NCBI RefSeq assembly: GCF_900302505.1
Contig: NZ_OMOJ01000005.1
Location: 186,001 to 250,000, forward strand
Source of the DNA: Pseudoprimorskyibacter insulae
GTDB lineage: Bacteria; Pseudomonadota; Alphaproteobacteria; Rhodobacterales; Rhodobacteraceae
Direction: 5' to 3'
DNA length: 64,000 bases
Both the position numbers and the translations under genes were made by a program. Below, piece after piece: positions 8,132 through 18,720 of the stretch. Numbering within the stretch: the first letter of the stretch is position 1; the number at the start of each line of letters is the position of its first letter. The notes beneath the pieces were generated by a model that saw only the letters and a program-made list of their open reading frames with translations, did not search any database and was not told where the DNA came from.

Positions 8132-9463
8132 TTACTCTTCGTCCAGTGCGTCCACGGCCGCTTGCAGATCGTCTTTCGAGATTTCTTTCTCGGTGACGGT
8201 GGCCTGCTCGGCGATGTGGTCCACGACCTTGTCTTCGAAGATCGGCGCGCGCAGCTGCTGTTGCATCTGCTGGTTCTGCTGGACGAACTCAAAGAACTGG
8301 CGTTCCTGACCCGGATACTGGCGGGCTTGGTTCATTACGGCCTGAGTGAACTCGGCATCCGAGACCTGAACTTCGGCCTTCTGGCCCAGTTCGGCCAGCA
8401 GCAGGCCCAGCTTCACGCGGCGGTTGGCCAGACGGGTGGCTTCTTCCGAAACTTCGATCTCACCGTGGTTGTGATCGTGCACTTCGGGGTTTTCCTCGTG
8501 CCACAGCTGGTGGGCGATCTGCTTGGCTTCAGCGTCAACCAGCGACGGCGGCAGCTCAAACGTCACCTGCTCGTCCAGAACGTCCAGCAGGCCGCGCTTC
8601 ATGACCTGACGGGCCGCACCAGCGTATTCGCCTTCCAGACGGTCACGGATCTGCGCTTTCAGCGCGTCCAGATCGTCCGAGCCGAATTTCTTGGCCAGTT
8701 CGTCGTCCAGCTCAGCCGCTTTGGCCTTCTTGACGGCTTTGATCTTGCACTCGAACACAGCGTCTTTGCCAGCCAGATTCTCTGCGCCGTACTCATCGGG
8801 GAATTTCACCTCGACGTTCTTTTCGTCGCCGGCTTTCACGCCGACCAGCTGATCTTCGAAGCCCGGAATGAACGAGCCCGAACCCAGAACCAGCGGGTAA
8901 TCTTCTGCTGCGCCGCCTTCGAAGGCCTCGCCATCAACTTTGCCCAGGAAGTCGAACACAACCTGATCGCCATCTTCGGCTGCGGTGCCTTCGTCGGTGT
9001 CTTCGAACGACTTGGCGGTTTCGGCCAGGTTGGCCAGCGCCTCATCGACATCGGCGTCGTCAGCTTTGACAACCAGACGCTCCAGCGCGATGCCTGCCAG
9101 ATCCACTTCGGGGATCTCGGGCAGCTTTTCGTAGGACATTTCGACGTTTACGTCGTCGCCTTCTTTCCAGTCTTCGTTGGTCATTTTGACCTCAGGCTGG
9201 AGCGCCGGACGGTCGCCCGACGTTTCGAAGTGCGAGTTCATTGCGCCGTCGATGGCTTCCTGCATCGCTTCGCCCAGCACGCGCTGGCCGAACTGCTTCT
9301 TGAGCAGCGCCATCGGCACCTTGCCCTTGCGGAAGCCCTTCATTTCGATCTCAGGCTGCGCTTCAACCAACTTTTCGTTGACCTTCGCGTCCAGCTCAGC
9401 GGCCGTCACGGTGATCGCATAGGCGCGCTTCAGACCTTCGTTCAGGGTTTCGGTAACTTGCAT
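8132..9463 (-). CDS. tig: Trigger factor
   Basis: Trigger factor is the ribosome-bound chaperone and prolyl isomerase that meets nascent chains. The 443-residue protein has the N-terminal ribosome-docking loop GFRKGK at 43-48, an FKBP-type isomerase domain at roughly 155-245 ([20 protein letters not shown]), and a long helical C-terminal domain with a Gln-rich segment. I start at 9463 ([10 protein letters not shown], the conserved beginning) after GAGGGAAG; the open frame upstream to 9559 is not conserved. It is monocistronic by its surroundings. Confidence 0.97.
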   Translation of the reverse strand: MQVTETLNEGLKRAYAITVTAAELDAKVNEKLVEAQPEIEMKGFRKGKVPMALLKKQFGQRVLGEAMQEAIDGAMNSHFETSGDRPALQPEVKMTNEDWKEGDDVNVEMSYEKLPEIPEVDLAGIALERLVVKADDADVDEALANLAETAKSFEDTDEGTAAEDGDQVVFDFLGKVDGEAFEGGAAEDYPLVLGSGSFIPGFEDQLVGVKAGDEKNVEVKFPDEYGAENLAGKDAVFECKIKAVKKAKAAELDDELAKKFGSDDLDALKAQIRDRLEGEYAGAARQVMKRGLLDVLDEQVTFELPPSLVDAEAKQIAHQLWHEENPEVHDHNHGEIEVSEEATRLANRRVKLGLLLAELGQKAEVQVSDAEFTQAVMNQARQYPGQERQFFEFVQQNQQMQQQLRAPIFEDKVVDHIAEQATVTEKEISKDDLQAAVDALDEE

Positions 9464-9637
9464 TCTTCCCTCATCATCTCGGGCAGGGCCTAGGCCCGCT
9501 ATATCGAATTTGCGCCCTTCTAAGCATCGTGTCCGGCCCGTGCAAGACGAATCCGCCATTCATGGCCCATTGAGCAAGCCATACGCAGCGTTTCCGTGTC
9601 GCCCTTGCCCGTTCGGGCGGGTTCGGGCCGGGTTCCG

Positions 9638-10588
9638 TCAGGCTGGAATGGCGTCTTCGCCGTCGCCCATCCGGTCCAGCATGCCGCCGCTCCGCGACGC
9701 GATCACACATAGCCCGACCACGTCCTGCCCCCGGTCGCGCCGCAACACAACGCGGCTGAGCGAAGCGCGGGCGAACCCAGCATCGCGCAACAACGTGCGC
9801 ACATAGGATTCGGAATGGGTAAAGCGGCGGCAGTCTTGCAGCATCACGCCATCATCGCCCAGCTCCACCGTAAAGATCAGCTGCCCTAGCGGCGCAATCG
9901 CCCCGGCGCACCAGCCAATCACCTGTTCGAGCGCGCCAATATAATTGAACACGTCGGATGCGATGATCAGGTCATAGGGGCGATCCGGGATATCCAGCGT
10001 CGCGATATCGACCTTTTCCAGCCAGTCATAGACTTGTTTCACCGATGCCTCAGCCAGCATGCCCGACGAAATATCGACCCCTTCCAGCCAGCCGCACAAC
10101 GGCCGCAAGACATCGCCCAGCAAGCCAGTGCCACAGCCCAGATCCATCGCCCGCGCCACATGGCCCACATCGCAACGCGCCAGCGCGTCCGCTACGATGG
10201 ACGGGCCGCGATACTCCAGCTTGTTCAGTAGCGAGGTTTCAAACCGCGGCGCGTATTGATCGAACAGCAATTCCACAAAGGCAGGCGGCAGCGTTTCCAC
10301 GATCGACACTTTGCGCAGCAAATCGCGCTTCACGCCCGCGCCGAACGGATCGGCCGGATCAATCTCAACCGCGCGGGTCCACGCCTCGACGGCGGCTGCC
10401 TCATCGCCAGCGGCCTCATGCAATTCGCCCAGGCGGAACCAACCCGCGCCCCAGTCAGGCACCAGATCCAGCGCCCCGCGCAGCACTTCGGTGGCCGCAG
10501 GCGCATCGCCCGACAACATCAAGGTTTCGGCAAAATCCGCACGACGATCAGCCGCTGGATACCCCGAGGAAAAACGGTGTCCCGCCAT
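9638..10588 (-). CDS. TPR-containing class I SAM-dependent methyltransferase
   Basis: Residues 20-80 form one or two tetratricopeptide repeats (ADFAETLMLSGDAPAATEVL, then FRLGELHEAAGDEAAAVEAW), ending in EIDP. From about residue 100 there is a class I methyltransferase domain: motif I DLGCGTG at 149-155 and YDLIIASDVFNYIG further on. The substrate is unknown; the same layout occurs in predicted methyltransferases of this order. I start at 10588 (316 residues), after GAGACGG; in-frame starts at 10618 and 10672 are possible. The gene stands alone between tig and tRNA-Leu. Confidence 0.8.
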   Translation of the reverse strand: MAGHRFSSGYPAADRRADFAETLMLSGDAPAATEVLRGALDLVPDWGAGWFRLGELHEAAGDEAAAVEAWTRAVEIDPADPFGAGVKRDLLRKVSIVETLPPAFVELLFDQYAPRFETSLLNKLEYRGPSIVADALARCDVGHVARAMDLGCGTGLLGDVLRPLCGWLEGVDISSGMLAEASVKQVYDWLEKVDIATLDIPDRPYDLIIASDVFNYIGALEQVIGWCAGAIAPLGQLIFTVELGDDGVMLQDCRRFTHSESYVRTLLRDAGFARASLSRVVLRRDRGQDVVGLCVIASRSGGMLDRMGDGEDAIPA

Positions 10589-10776
10589 ATCCGTCTCATT
10601 GTTCTGGGGTCCGCTCATTTGCCACAAGAAGGCCACGCGGCGGACAGCACGCTGCGCCCGAAATTGACGCATCAGCGGCGCGATTAGTGCGGAAATCGCG
10701 TTCCGTCAACGGCAAGCATCACCACCCCATGCAATAATGCACGCGCCGTTTCGCCAACCAAACCTGAAGGATTAAG

Positions 10777-10861
10777 TGGTGCGGGTAGAGGGACTTGAAC
10801 CCCCACGCCTTGCGGCGCCAGAACCTAAATCTGGTGCGTCTACCAATTTCGCCATACCCGC
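10777..10861 (-). tRNA. tRNA-Leu (anticodon UAG)
   Basis: The 85-base minus-strand sequence folds as a class II tRNA. The acceptor stem GCGGGTA pairs with TACCCGC, followed by discriminator A and an encoded CCA. The anticodon arm CCAGA-TTTAGGT-TCTGG gives UAG, reading CUA. A long variable arm (GCGCCGCAAGGCGT) and the T-arm GTTCAAGTC complete it. The long variable arm and UAG anticodon together specify leucine. Confidence 0.96.
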
Positions 10862-10931
10862 GACCGCTCTGCCGTAGCAGAGTGCGGCGTATCTAGCAAA
10901 CCTCTCGCGGGGATGCGAGAGGGAAATTCAA

Positions 10932-12635
10932 CTATTTTACAAGCGCCTTCACGACGGTCGGAATCTGCTCGGGCAAGTCTTCGGCGATCAGTCCGGGGCC
11001 AAAGGCGCGGGCGCATTCGGTATGCATCCATACGGCCCCTGCGGCGGCCTGAACCGATGTCTGCCCCATAGCCAGTAGCCCGGTCATAATCCCAGCCAAC
11101 ACATCCCCCGACCCGGCAGTTGCCAGCCACGGCGCGGCCCGGTCATAGACGGCTGCATGGACCACCGCCGCGCCCTCTGGTCTGGCAATCACCGTATCGG
11201 CCCCTTTCAACAGAACCGTGCACCCTGCCCGCTTGGCGGCCTCGCGCACAGCATCGACCTTGGAATAGGCTGGGCCGGTTTGCGCGGCCAAGGCCGACCG
11301 ATAGGCGTTATGCGCGGCCAAATCGGCGCTTTGACTGTCCGAAGGTTTGGGCAAACGCGGCGCGGTCAGTTTGGCCGCGATATCTGGGAACAATCGGGCG
11401 AATTCACCGCCATGCGGGGTCAGAATACATCCATCGTGCAGCAGATCCCGCAGCTCCTCATGCTCGGCCAGCAAGGTCAGCGCGTCGGCATCCAGCACCG
11501 TTGGCCGCTTTGCCTGAAGAACGGCGCGCACCAGATCGGCCCGCGCAGGCCCAAAGCCAAGCCCCGGCCCGATGCACAGCGCGTTCAGCCGCTCATCCTC
11601 TAGCACCGTGTCCAAAGCGCGGGCGTCGCTGATCTCGCGCATCATCACCGCAGTGATCTGCGCGGCAACCTCGGGCATGGCAGGCCCCGGAACGGCCAGT
11701 GTCACCAGCCCCGCCCCGATCCGCAGCGCCCCCCGCGCCGCCAACCGCGCAGCGCCGGTGTGCCCTTCGCCGCCGGTCACAACCATGGCATGCCCATGCG
11801 AATATTTATGCGTCTGACCGTGATGCGCGTGCCAAGCCTGTTTGACCGGCAGTGTCACGGCCCGCGCGCCCAGATCATCCGGGGTCATTTCGGCCAGCCA
11901 AACGCTCTGCGCGGCTTTGCCCACCACATACTGGCCGCGCCATTTCTGGATGCCGATGTCCACCACGGCCAAGCGCCCACACAGCCCCGGCCCATCCGCC
12001 AGATAATGCCCGACCTTGGGGCAATCGAATGTCACCGTCAGCGCTGCGAATTGATTGAGACCCCAGGCATAGGCCCCTTCGGCCCCGAGCAATCGCCCGC
12101 TGTCCATGCACAGACCCGACGGCGCATCAACCGCGACGACGGGACCAACGCCCATGCCCTGCCCCATGCCAACCAAACGGCCCAGCACCTCCCACGCGTC
12201 ACCAGTGACGGGCCGCGTGATGCCCGTGCCGAACAGGGCGTCTATATACAGGTCCGCAGGGCCATGCGCGTCAGAATACGCATCGTAATTGGCAAGGGTC
12301 AGCGGCGCCACCCGGCCCGTCTCAACCCAGCGATTGTAGTTGGTCAGAGCGTCGGGCGGCAGGCGCTCGGGATCGCCCAATGCGAAAACCGTCACATCCC
12401 AATTCAGATCGCGCAGCAACCGCGCCACAACATAGCCGTCGCCGCCATTATTGCCCGGTCCGCACAGGATCACGGCCCGATGCGGGCGCTGACGGTAGGT
12501 CCACCAATGTTCGAAGATCGCATCGACCACCCCGCGCCCGGCGCGCTCCATCAGCTCAAGCCCTGTCACCTCGCCCGAGGCAATCGCGGCATGTTCATTG
12601 GCACGCATCTGCGCGGATGTCAGAAGCTCAGTCAT
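10932..12635 (-). CDS. nnr: Bifunctional NAD(P)HX epimerase / ADP-dependent dehydratase
   Basis: The enzyme repairs hydrated NADH and NADPH. Of 567 residues, about 1-215 are the YjeF N-terminal epimerase domain (CGPGNNGGDGYVVARLL near residue 58, DALFGTG), and about 230-560 are the ribokinase-like dehydratase domain (GGEGHTGAARLAARGAL, LCIGPGLG, LTPHGGEFARL, TAGSGDVLAGIMTGLLA). Both halves look intact and the length is normal. The start follows GGAG, but that Shine-Dalgarno lies in the 3' arm of a perfect 10-bp hairpin. The DUF2314 gene lies 56 bases upstream in the same direction, so ribosomes or RNA folding there may affect expression. Confidence 0.95.
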   Translation of the reverse strand: MTELLTSAQMRANEHAAIASGEVTGLELMERAGRGVVDAIFEHWWTYRQRPHRAVILCGPGNNGGDGYVVARLLRDLNWDVTVFALGDPERLPPDALTNYNRWVETGRVAPLTLANYDAYSDAHGPADLYIDALFGTGITRPVTGDAWEVLGRLVGMGQGMGVGPVVAVDAPSGLCMDSGRLLGAEGAYAWGLNQFAALTVTFDCPKVGHYLADGPGLCGRLAVVDIGIQKWRGQYVVGKAAQSVWLAEMTPDDLGARAVTLPVKQAWHAHHGQTHKYSHGHAMVVTGGEGHTGAARLAARGALRIGAGLVTLAVPGPAMPEVAAQITAVMMREISDARALDTVLEDERLNALCIGPGLGFGPARADLVRAVLQAKRPTVLDADALTLLAEHEELRDLLHDGCILTPHGGEFARLFPDIAAKLTAPRLPKPSDSQSADLAAHNAYRSALAAQTGPAYSKVDAVREAAKRAGCTVLLKGADTVIARPEGAAVVHAAVYDRAAPWLATAGSGDVLAGIMTGLLAMGQTSVQAAAGAVWMHTECARAFGPGLIAEDLPEQIPTVVKALVK

Positions 12636-12640
12636 AAGGG

Positions 12641-12672
12641 CACTCCGGCGCGGTCTGGAACACGCCGGAGTG
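12641..12672 (-). promoter_or_regulatory. Hairpin that contains the nnr Shine-Dalgarno
   Basis: CACTCCGGCG and CGCCGGAGTG form a perfect 10-bp stem with a 12-base loop. On the minus-strand RNA the 3' arm contains GGAG, which then lies six bases before the nnr start codon. The stem would hide the ribosome site. It has no U-tract, so it is less likely to be a simple terminator. Confidence 0.5.
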
Positions 12673-12691
12673 TGTCATGCCAAGGGCCGGA

Positions 12692-13234
12692 TCACCAGCC
12701 CCGTGGCAAGGGTTGATCGGCCAGAAAGCCGCGCATGATATCAGCCCGCGCCGATGTCATGCTGGGCAATTCAGCCCGCACAGAAAAGTACCCATAGGCC
12801 CGGCCATTTTGCTGGAACGACCAGTCATAGACCTGACCCTGACGAAAGGTGACAACCCGGCCTTGGGCCATTTCGTCGATGGTTGCGCCATCCGACACCA
12901 GCGTTCCGCGGAACAGATCGCCCTGAACGCGGGTGAACTGCTCCACCCAGATCCGTTCGACATCCGGCCCGTCAGCGAATTCGACCTGCAGGGCCATATT
13001 GTTCCAACCATCGGGGCGCTGTTCGGCTTGCGCCACAAAGGCATTCAAGTGCTGCCGCGCCATGGCTTCGGCCTCTGCGAATGTACCGTCTTGCACCTCC
13101 ACCTGGCCGCTAGCCTGTGCTGGGGAGTCGAGCCCCAGAAGCGAGTCGAGTACACCAACCTGATTCAACACCAACACAGTCGCAGCCAACCCGCCCCAAA
13201 CCAATGAGCGGGTCGGCGAAAGGGAATAAACCAT
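12692..13234 (-). CDS. DUF2314-domain protein, membrane-anchored or exported
   Basis: This 180-residue protein has one hydrophobic segment at about 12-34, either a signal anchor or an uncleaved signal. From residue 50 on it resembles DUF2314: GWNNMALQVEFADGPDVERIWVEQF, a GDLFRGTLVSDG turn, then GRVVTFRQGQVYDWSFQQNG. That domain has no established function that I know of. It precedes nnr by 56 bases on the same strand. The start is preceded by AAGAGCG. The domain call comes from pattern recognition only. Confidence 0.65.
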   Translation of the reverse strand: MVYSLSPTRSLVWGGLAATVLVLNQVGVLDSLLGLDSPAQASGQVEVQDGTFAEAEAMARQHLNAFVAQAEQRPDGWNNMALQVEFADGPDVERIWVEQFTRVQGDLFRGTLVSDGATIDEMAQGRVVTFRQGQVYDWSFQQNGRAYGYFSVRAELPSMTSARADIMRGFLADQPLPRGW

Positions 13235-13894
<660 letters not shown>

Positions 13895-13958
13895 AATTCT
13901 GTGTCCCGCCTTCGGGCAGTGACGCAAGACAACCCCAACACAGAAAGGGATGAAGGGA

Positions 13959-15365
13959 ATGAGCAAGGACGCAGTTCTCAAGACAATCAAGGACGAGGAT
14001 ATCGATTACGTCGACATCCGTTTCACCGACCCGCGCGGCAAGTTGCAGCACGTGACGGTCGTGTCCGACCTGGTCGATGAGGATTTCCTCGAGGAAGGCT
14101 TCATGTTCGACGGTTCGTCCATCGCAGGCTGGAAATCGATCGAAGCATCGGACATGAAACTGATGCCCGACACCGAAAGCGCCTATATCGATCCGTTCTA
14201 TGCCGAGAAAACCCTCTGCATTCACTGCTCGGTTGTGGAACCGGACACCGGCGAAGCCTACGATCGTGACCCGCGCGGCACCGCAGCCAAGGCAGAAGCC
14301 TACCTGAAGTCCTCGGGCATCGGCGATGTGGCCTATTTTGGCCCGGAAGCAGAATTCTTCCTGTTCGACGACGTGAAATACGCTGTTAAGCCGAACAAAG
14401 TATCGTTCGAAGTTGACGCCGATCACGCCGCTTGGAACACCGACGCCGAATTCGAAATGGGCAACCTGGGCCACCGTCCGGGCTACAAAGGCGGCTATTT
14501 CCCGGTGAACCCGTCGGACGACGGCCAGGACATCCGTTCGGAAATGCTCTCGACCATGAAGCGTCTGGGCATGAAGGTCGACAAGCACCACCACGAAGTT
14601 GCGACCTCGCAGCACGAACTGGGCCTGATCTTCGGAACGCTGGTTAAGCAAGCCGACGAGCTGCAGAAGTACAAGTACGTGATCCACAACGTGGCTCAGG
14701 CGTATGGCCGTTCGGCAACCTTCATGCCGAAGCCGATCAAAGGCGACAACGGCTCGGGTATGCACGTGAACATGTCGATCTGGAAAGACGGCAAGCCCCT
14801 GTTCGCTGGCGACAAATACGCAGATCTGTCCGACGAAGCCCTGTACTTCATCGGCGGCATCCTGACCCACGCCAAGGCTCTGAACGCCTTCACCAACCCG
14901 GCGACCAACAGCTACAAGCGTCTGGTTCCGGGCTTCGAAGCCCCCGTTCTGCGCGCCTACTCGGCACGCAACCGCTCGGGCTGCGTTCGTATTCCGTGGA
15001 CCGAATCGCCGAAGGCAAAGCGCGTCGAAGCTCGCTTCCCCGATCCGGCAGCAAACCCCTACCTGTGCTTCGCGGCCCTGCTGATGGCTGGCCTCGACGG
15101 CATCAAGAACAAGATCCACCCGGGCGAAGCGTCGGACAAGAACCTGTACGACCTTCCCGCAGAAGAGCTGGCCGGCATTCCGACCGTCTGTGGCTCGCTG
15201 CGCGAAGCGCTGGACGAACTGAAGGCCGATATGGACTTCCTGCTGGCCGGTGACGTGTTCACCAAAGACCAGATCGAAGGCTACATCGACCTGAAGATGG
15301 AAGAAGTCATCGACTTCGAAACCACGCCGCACCCGGTTGAGTTCGTGAACTACTACAGCTGCTGA
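13959..15365 (+). CDS. glnA: Glutamine synthetase type I
   Basis: GlnA makes glutamine from glutamate, ammonia and ATP as a dodecamer. The 468 residues match GSI-beta: FDGSSIAGW at 50-58, the ATP-binding [14 protein letters not shown] segment and the NRSGCVRIP active-site loop. The adenylylation site is Tyr397 in KNLYDLP, the same number as in E. coli, so regulation by GlnE is expected. I prefer the ATG at 13959 (MSKDAVL) because GAAAGGG lies nine bases before it; another ATG is three codons upstream. A terminator follows. Confidence 0.98.
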   Translation: MSKDAVLKTIKDEDIDYVDIRFTDPRGKLQHVTVVSDLVDEDFLEEGFMFDGSSIAGWKSIEASDMKLMPDTESAYIDPFYAEKTLCIHCSVVEPDTGEAYDRDPRGTAAKAEAYLKSSGIGDVAYFGPEAEFFLFDDVKYAVKPNKVSFEVDADHAAWNTDAEFEMGNLGHRPGYKGGYFPVNPSDDGQDIRSEMLSTMKRLGMKVDKHHHEVATSQHELGLIFGTLVKQADELQKYKYVIHNVAQAYGRSATFMPKPIKGDNGSGMHVNMSIWKDGKPLFAGDKYADLSDEALYFIGGILTHAKALNAFTNPATNSYKRLVPGFEAPVLRAYSARNRSGCVRIPWTESPKAKRVEARFPDPAANPYLCFAALLMAGLDGIKNKIHPGEASDKNLYDLPAEELAGIPTVCGSLREALDELKADMDFLLAGDVFTKDQIEGYIDLKMEEVIDFETTPHPVEFVNYYSC

Positions 15366-15387
15366 TCTTAGCACTGTGTAAAAATAG

Positions 15388-15420
15388 AAACGGCGCCCCC
15401 TTCGGGCGCCGTTTTTCTTT
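15388..15420 (+). terminator. Terminator of glnBA
   Basis: AAACGGCGCCC and GGGCGCCGTTT pair perfectly around a short CCTTC loop and are followed by TTCTTT. It starts 23 bases after the glnA stop. Confidence 0.88.
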
Positions 15421-16096
15421 GGCCTGAATCCTTGGTCAGACGATGCCGAAAACACGCATGATTCCGGCAGGCAGGACGCCTCCAAAAGATATCTCTTTGG
15501 TTAGCGCTAAATCCCCTTAGATAGTCCAGATTGTTTCTACCCAAGGTCGATTGCGTTAACCAATTCTAAACTTCCACGAAGTTTCGACACATTCCAAACA
15601 TGATTCCCCCCGAGATTGGCCACGAAATGCTAAAGGGGACAGGGCATTGTACGACACCGCCACAGCACAAACAGCTGACCAGACGGGGCCTGCACATCGT
15701 TGCAGCCATGTCGCTCAGCTGACGCGGCAATCGGTTCACCGCGTCCCCCGACAGGTTTCCCATCCACTCCTCCAGATGCGGTCACAGCGGCTCCAGACGC
15801 TGTTGGCCCCCTCTTATTCATCCTGTCGGCCCAGACGCATTCAAACGCATCGTGCACACGGGATGAATAGGCGCCGGTCTTCCTTTTGTTTCGGGAAGTC
15901 GGCCCAACCGGGCTGTGTATCAGGCCCGGTTCGGTGTCTCCTCACCGGTGCATTCGCTCACGTGCAGTGGCGAAAGTTAGCTAAAACGCGCCTTTCGCCA
16001 CTGCATTAACACAATTTTCGACGTCCGAGCCTGATTGTTGCCAGAATCGAGGGTTAACAATTGATCAACGTCACACATCCCGAAGGAACAGAGGCA
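15421..16096. other. Long non-coding stretch with two hairpins
   Basis: About 680 bases carry no convincing gene on either strand. Two inverted repeats stand out: AACCGGGC / GCCCGGTT (15906-15931) and a longer one at 15963-16005. The distance to the next gene suggests a long leader or an unannotated small RNA, but I see no clear promoter-to-terminator unit. Confidence 0.5.
15963..16005. promoter_or_regulatory. 14-bp inverted repeat upstream of the DUF4261-like gene
   Basis: TGCAGTGGCGAAAG (15963-15976) is exactly repeated in inverse at 15992-16005, with a 15-base spacer that itself starts with the palindrome TTAGCTAA. It ends 91 bases before the next start codon. It may be an operator or an RNA stem; there is no U-tract to make it a typical terminator. 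Confidence 0.5.
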
Positions 16097-17605
16097 ATGG
16101 ACGTACAGGCAACACTTCTTTATCGCAGCTTGCGGTCGCTGGACTTCGCCGCAATGGTCGCAGCCGTGAACGAATTGATCGGTGCGCCGGACATGCAGCT
16201 TCAGATGACCCAGCCGGGCGCGGACGGATCAATCCTGTTCACGAACCCGCAGTTCCATGTGCTGGTCACGGCTCGCAACGAAAAATTCCCGTCTTCCTTG
16301 CTGCAAAGCGCACTGGACGCGCCGATCACGCAGATCAAGGACTATGACTTCCCGGATGCCATTCAGGCCCACCGCCAGTTCCTGACTGTCACGGTCGGCA
16401 ACGGCCCGGTTCAGGTGAACAACAACATCCGCGAATGGATGGGCCGTATGGGCACCGCCGCGGCGGACGCCCCCTATCCGATTGAAAACAAGCTGGTCAT
16501 GCTGAATGCATTCGTTCAGTTCCTGGTCGATCATGACACCCCCGAATGCGTCCACTGGGCCCAGTCCGATATGATTTTCTCACCGCAGGAAATCATGGAA
16601 GCCCGCGACATGCCATTCCCGCTGCCACTGGTGGTCCGTCCGACCCCGATCATCGACACCGACGACATGGGCCTCGACATCATCGGCCTGCGTCTGGAAC
16701 AGTCCGAGGTCTTCCTTGGCCGCACCATGGTGTGCGAACCCAGCACCCTGCCCTTCGGCGAGGTCATGGGCATCACCATGTGGCTGATGAGCGAACGCAT
16801 TCAGGATCGTTTGTCGCTGCACCACGGCGCCACGCTGGAAACCCCCGGTTTCCCGACCCTGTACCTGCGCCACGAAGCGCCCGACGCCGCTGACGCGCAA
16901 GGCCGTGTGGTTCTGACCCAGGTTCAGCCGATCAGCGAACGCGAAAACACCAAGTTCAACTTTGCTGGCGCCCGCTGGAACACCCCGCGCCCGTCCGAGC
17001 AAGGCCACGAACATATTCCGGCCCGTGTGATCCATGCGCACCCGGCACCGGTTGCCACATCCGCCCCCGACTTTGTGTCGGACCGGGTTCAACAGGCCCC
17101 GGCCTATGCGGCACCGGCAGCACCTGCTGCTCCGGCGCTGGAAGTTGTCGAAGCCAAGGCTGAACCTGCCCCGGCAGAGGCTGCGCCCGTCGAAGCGGCA
17201 GTCGAAGTCGTCGCCGAAGCACCGAAACCGGCGGCACCCCAGGCTGGCAATTCGATCGCATCGGCCCTGAGCAAAGCCGCAGCCACCCCGCCGCGCACCG
17301 CAGTCGCCGCCGCACCGGCACAGCCTTTTGCCAAACCTGCCGCGCAACCGAGTGCTGCAAGTCTGACCGCTCCGGCCGCATTGACCGCCGCAGCCGAAGA
17401 CAAGACCAAGCGCAAGTCCGGCATCGCGGGTCTGATCCCGATGCGCGCGATTGCCAGCGTGGCCGCAGTCTGTCTGGTACTGGCCGCAAGCCTGACCATG
17501 CTTCCCAAGATCATCGGCGACGACGTAACCGTCGCCGATATCACCAAGCTGAAAAGCAACAGCAGCCTCACCGTTCTGGCGGGGCCGCGCAGCGCCGGCA
17601 ACTAA
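16097..17605 (+). CDS. Unrecognised protein, DUF4261-like domain plus C-terminal membrane anchor
   Basis: This 502-residue protein has three parts. Residues 1-310 are a folded, mostly soluble region with the stretches AHRQFLTVTV (about 102-111) and ECVHWAQSDMIFSPQEI (about 155-170), which remind me of DUF4261. Residues 310-440 are an Ala/Pro/Glu-rich linker of low complexity. A hydrophobic helix follows at about 448-475, with a short polar tail, so the bulk probably faces the cytoplasm and hangs from the membrane by its C-terminus. I start at 16097 after GAAGGAACAGAGG. Both downstream genes share the same arrangement and two motifs. Function unknown. Confidence 0.75.
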   Translation: MDVQATLLYRSLRSLDFAAMVAAVNELIGAPDMQLQMTQPGADGSILFTNPQFHVLVTARNEKFPSSLLQSALDAPITQIKDYDFPDAIQAHRQFLTVTVGNGPVQVNNNIREWMGRMGTAAADAPYPIENKLVMLNAFVQFLVDHDTPECVHWAQSDMIFSPQEIMEARDMPFPLPLVVRPTPIIDTDDMGLDIIGLRLEQSEVFLGRTMVCEPSTLPFGEVMGITMWLMSERIQDRLSLHHGATLETPGFPTLYLRHEAPDAADAQGRVVLTQVQPISERENTKFNFAGARWNTPRPSEQGHEHIPARVIHAHPAPVATSAPDFVSDRVQQAPAYAAPAAPAAPALEVVEAKAEPAPAEAAPVEAAVEVVAEAPKPAAPQAGNSIASALSKAAATPPRTAVAAAPAQPFAKPAAQPSAASLTAPAALTAAAEDKTKRKSGIAGLIPMRAIASVAAVCLVLAASLTMLPKIIGDDVTVADITKLKSNSSLTVLAGPRSAGN

Positions 17606-17863
17606 GTCTCTTATTTATTATCCGGCACGTAAGCCCATTGGCGCAGATCGCATCTGATTGATGTGGCTGCGCCTGATCTTTTTTAAGCACCCAATTTTTG
17701 GTATCGACATATCCTCAAGGAATAGTGCGTCACAAACAATTAACCATATGAGCGTATTTCTGCCGCATTAACCTATTGGATACCATTTTCCGCCCCATTT
17801 GCCACAATTTTACCAAACTTCAACTTTAGATCACCGATACCCCCTTCGATATCGGTTGAAGCA

Positions 17864-18622
17864 ATGCGAAACGCCAAAGCAATATATGCCTCTATTATTT
17901 TCCCATCAGCTGGGGAAATGGATCCCAATGCCTATCGCGCAACGGTCCGCAATGCTTTGATCCGCAATGACATGCGTCTTGGCGCTTTGCCCATCGGCTC
18001 AGAAGACGGAAAAATTTGGAAATCCGACAGCCTTGCCGTACACATCCAGCCTGACCCGTTCAGCGACTACGGCCCAAAGGTCACCTTCCGCGTTTGCCAG
18101 TTGGACGAATCAGAACTGGCAATGTCCAAAAAAGCCCTGAAAACGCTTAAACAAATCATCCTGACCGCAATCGTGCGCACAGATGCCGACCTGGTTGAGT
18201 GGCTAAGGCCGCGGACATTGCTACTTAAAGATGAACTTTCGGGCCTTGAAATATTCAAGTCGGCAGAGTCCGAACACCAAAAGGAAACAAAGCGGGCGTC
18301 ACTGCCCGATTTATCAAACATATTTGAAACAGAAGATGTTGACGCTACTTCGCATAACAATTATCAAAAGATAGTTGACTTTAACGTCAACGAGCGTCAT
18401 AAGAAGGCCGAGAGTCGAATAAAAGCGGCAGCTTGGTTAATTACTGGGACAACCAGTTTTCTTTCCCCCGCTGTCGCTGGCGCACTTGCCGTTACAAACG
18501 CGCGCAGTGCTGATTTCAGACTTTCAACCCAGGCGTTAAGCTTGGCCGGGACATATTCGGCACTACAATCCCATGGCTACATGGACGTTGTTACCAATCT
18601 GTTACTTCACGGCCATGTTTAA
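17864..18622 (+). CDS. Unrecognised protein, probable paralogue of its neighbours
   Basis: This 252-residue protein is clearly AT-richer than its surroundings. The N-terminal part has alternating strands and helices; residues 101-125 (ILTAIVRTDADLVEWLRPRT) align by eye with the VHW and VYW segments of the two flanking genes. A hydrophobic segment of about 25 residues lies near 190-215 (AAWLITGTTSFLSPAVAGAL). No catalytic motif is visible. A 7-bp inverted repeat (ACCGATA / TATCGGT, 17833-17856) sits right before the start codon and may cover the weak ribosome site. The codon use suggests later acquisition or relaxed selection. Confidence 0.6.
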   Translation: MRNAKAIYASIIFPSAGEMDPNAYRATVRNALIRNDMRLGALPIGSEDGKIWKSDSLAVHIQPDPFSDYGPKVTFRVCQLDESELAMSKKALKTLKQIILTAIVRTDADLVEWLRPRTLLLKDELSGLEIFKSAESEHQKETKRASLPDLSNIFETEDVDATSHNNYQKIVDFNVNERHKKAESRIKAAAWLITGTTSFLSPAVAGALAVTNARSADFRLSTQALSLAGTYSALQSHGYMDVVTNLLLHGHV

Positions 18623-18720
18623 TCCTTAATATTTTCTTTAAAACGTCCTTTCGACGCGCATTTTGCGCCCCAATTGCACCTCATGGTAGAGCGTACTAGA
18701 AATGCAATCGGAGTGAGAAA

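Noticed and set aside
8162-9493. A 443-codon open frame on the plus strand, antisense to trigger factor
   Set aside because: It mirrors tig almost exactly, has no recognisable protein pattern and results from codon bias in high-GC DNA.
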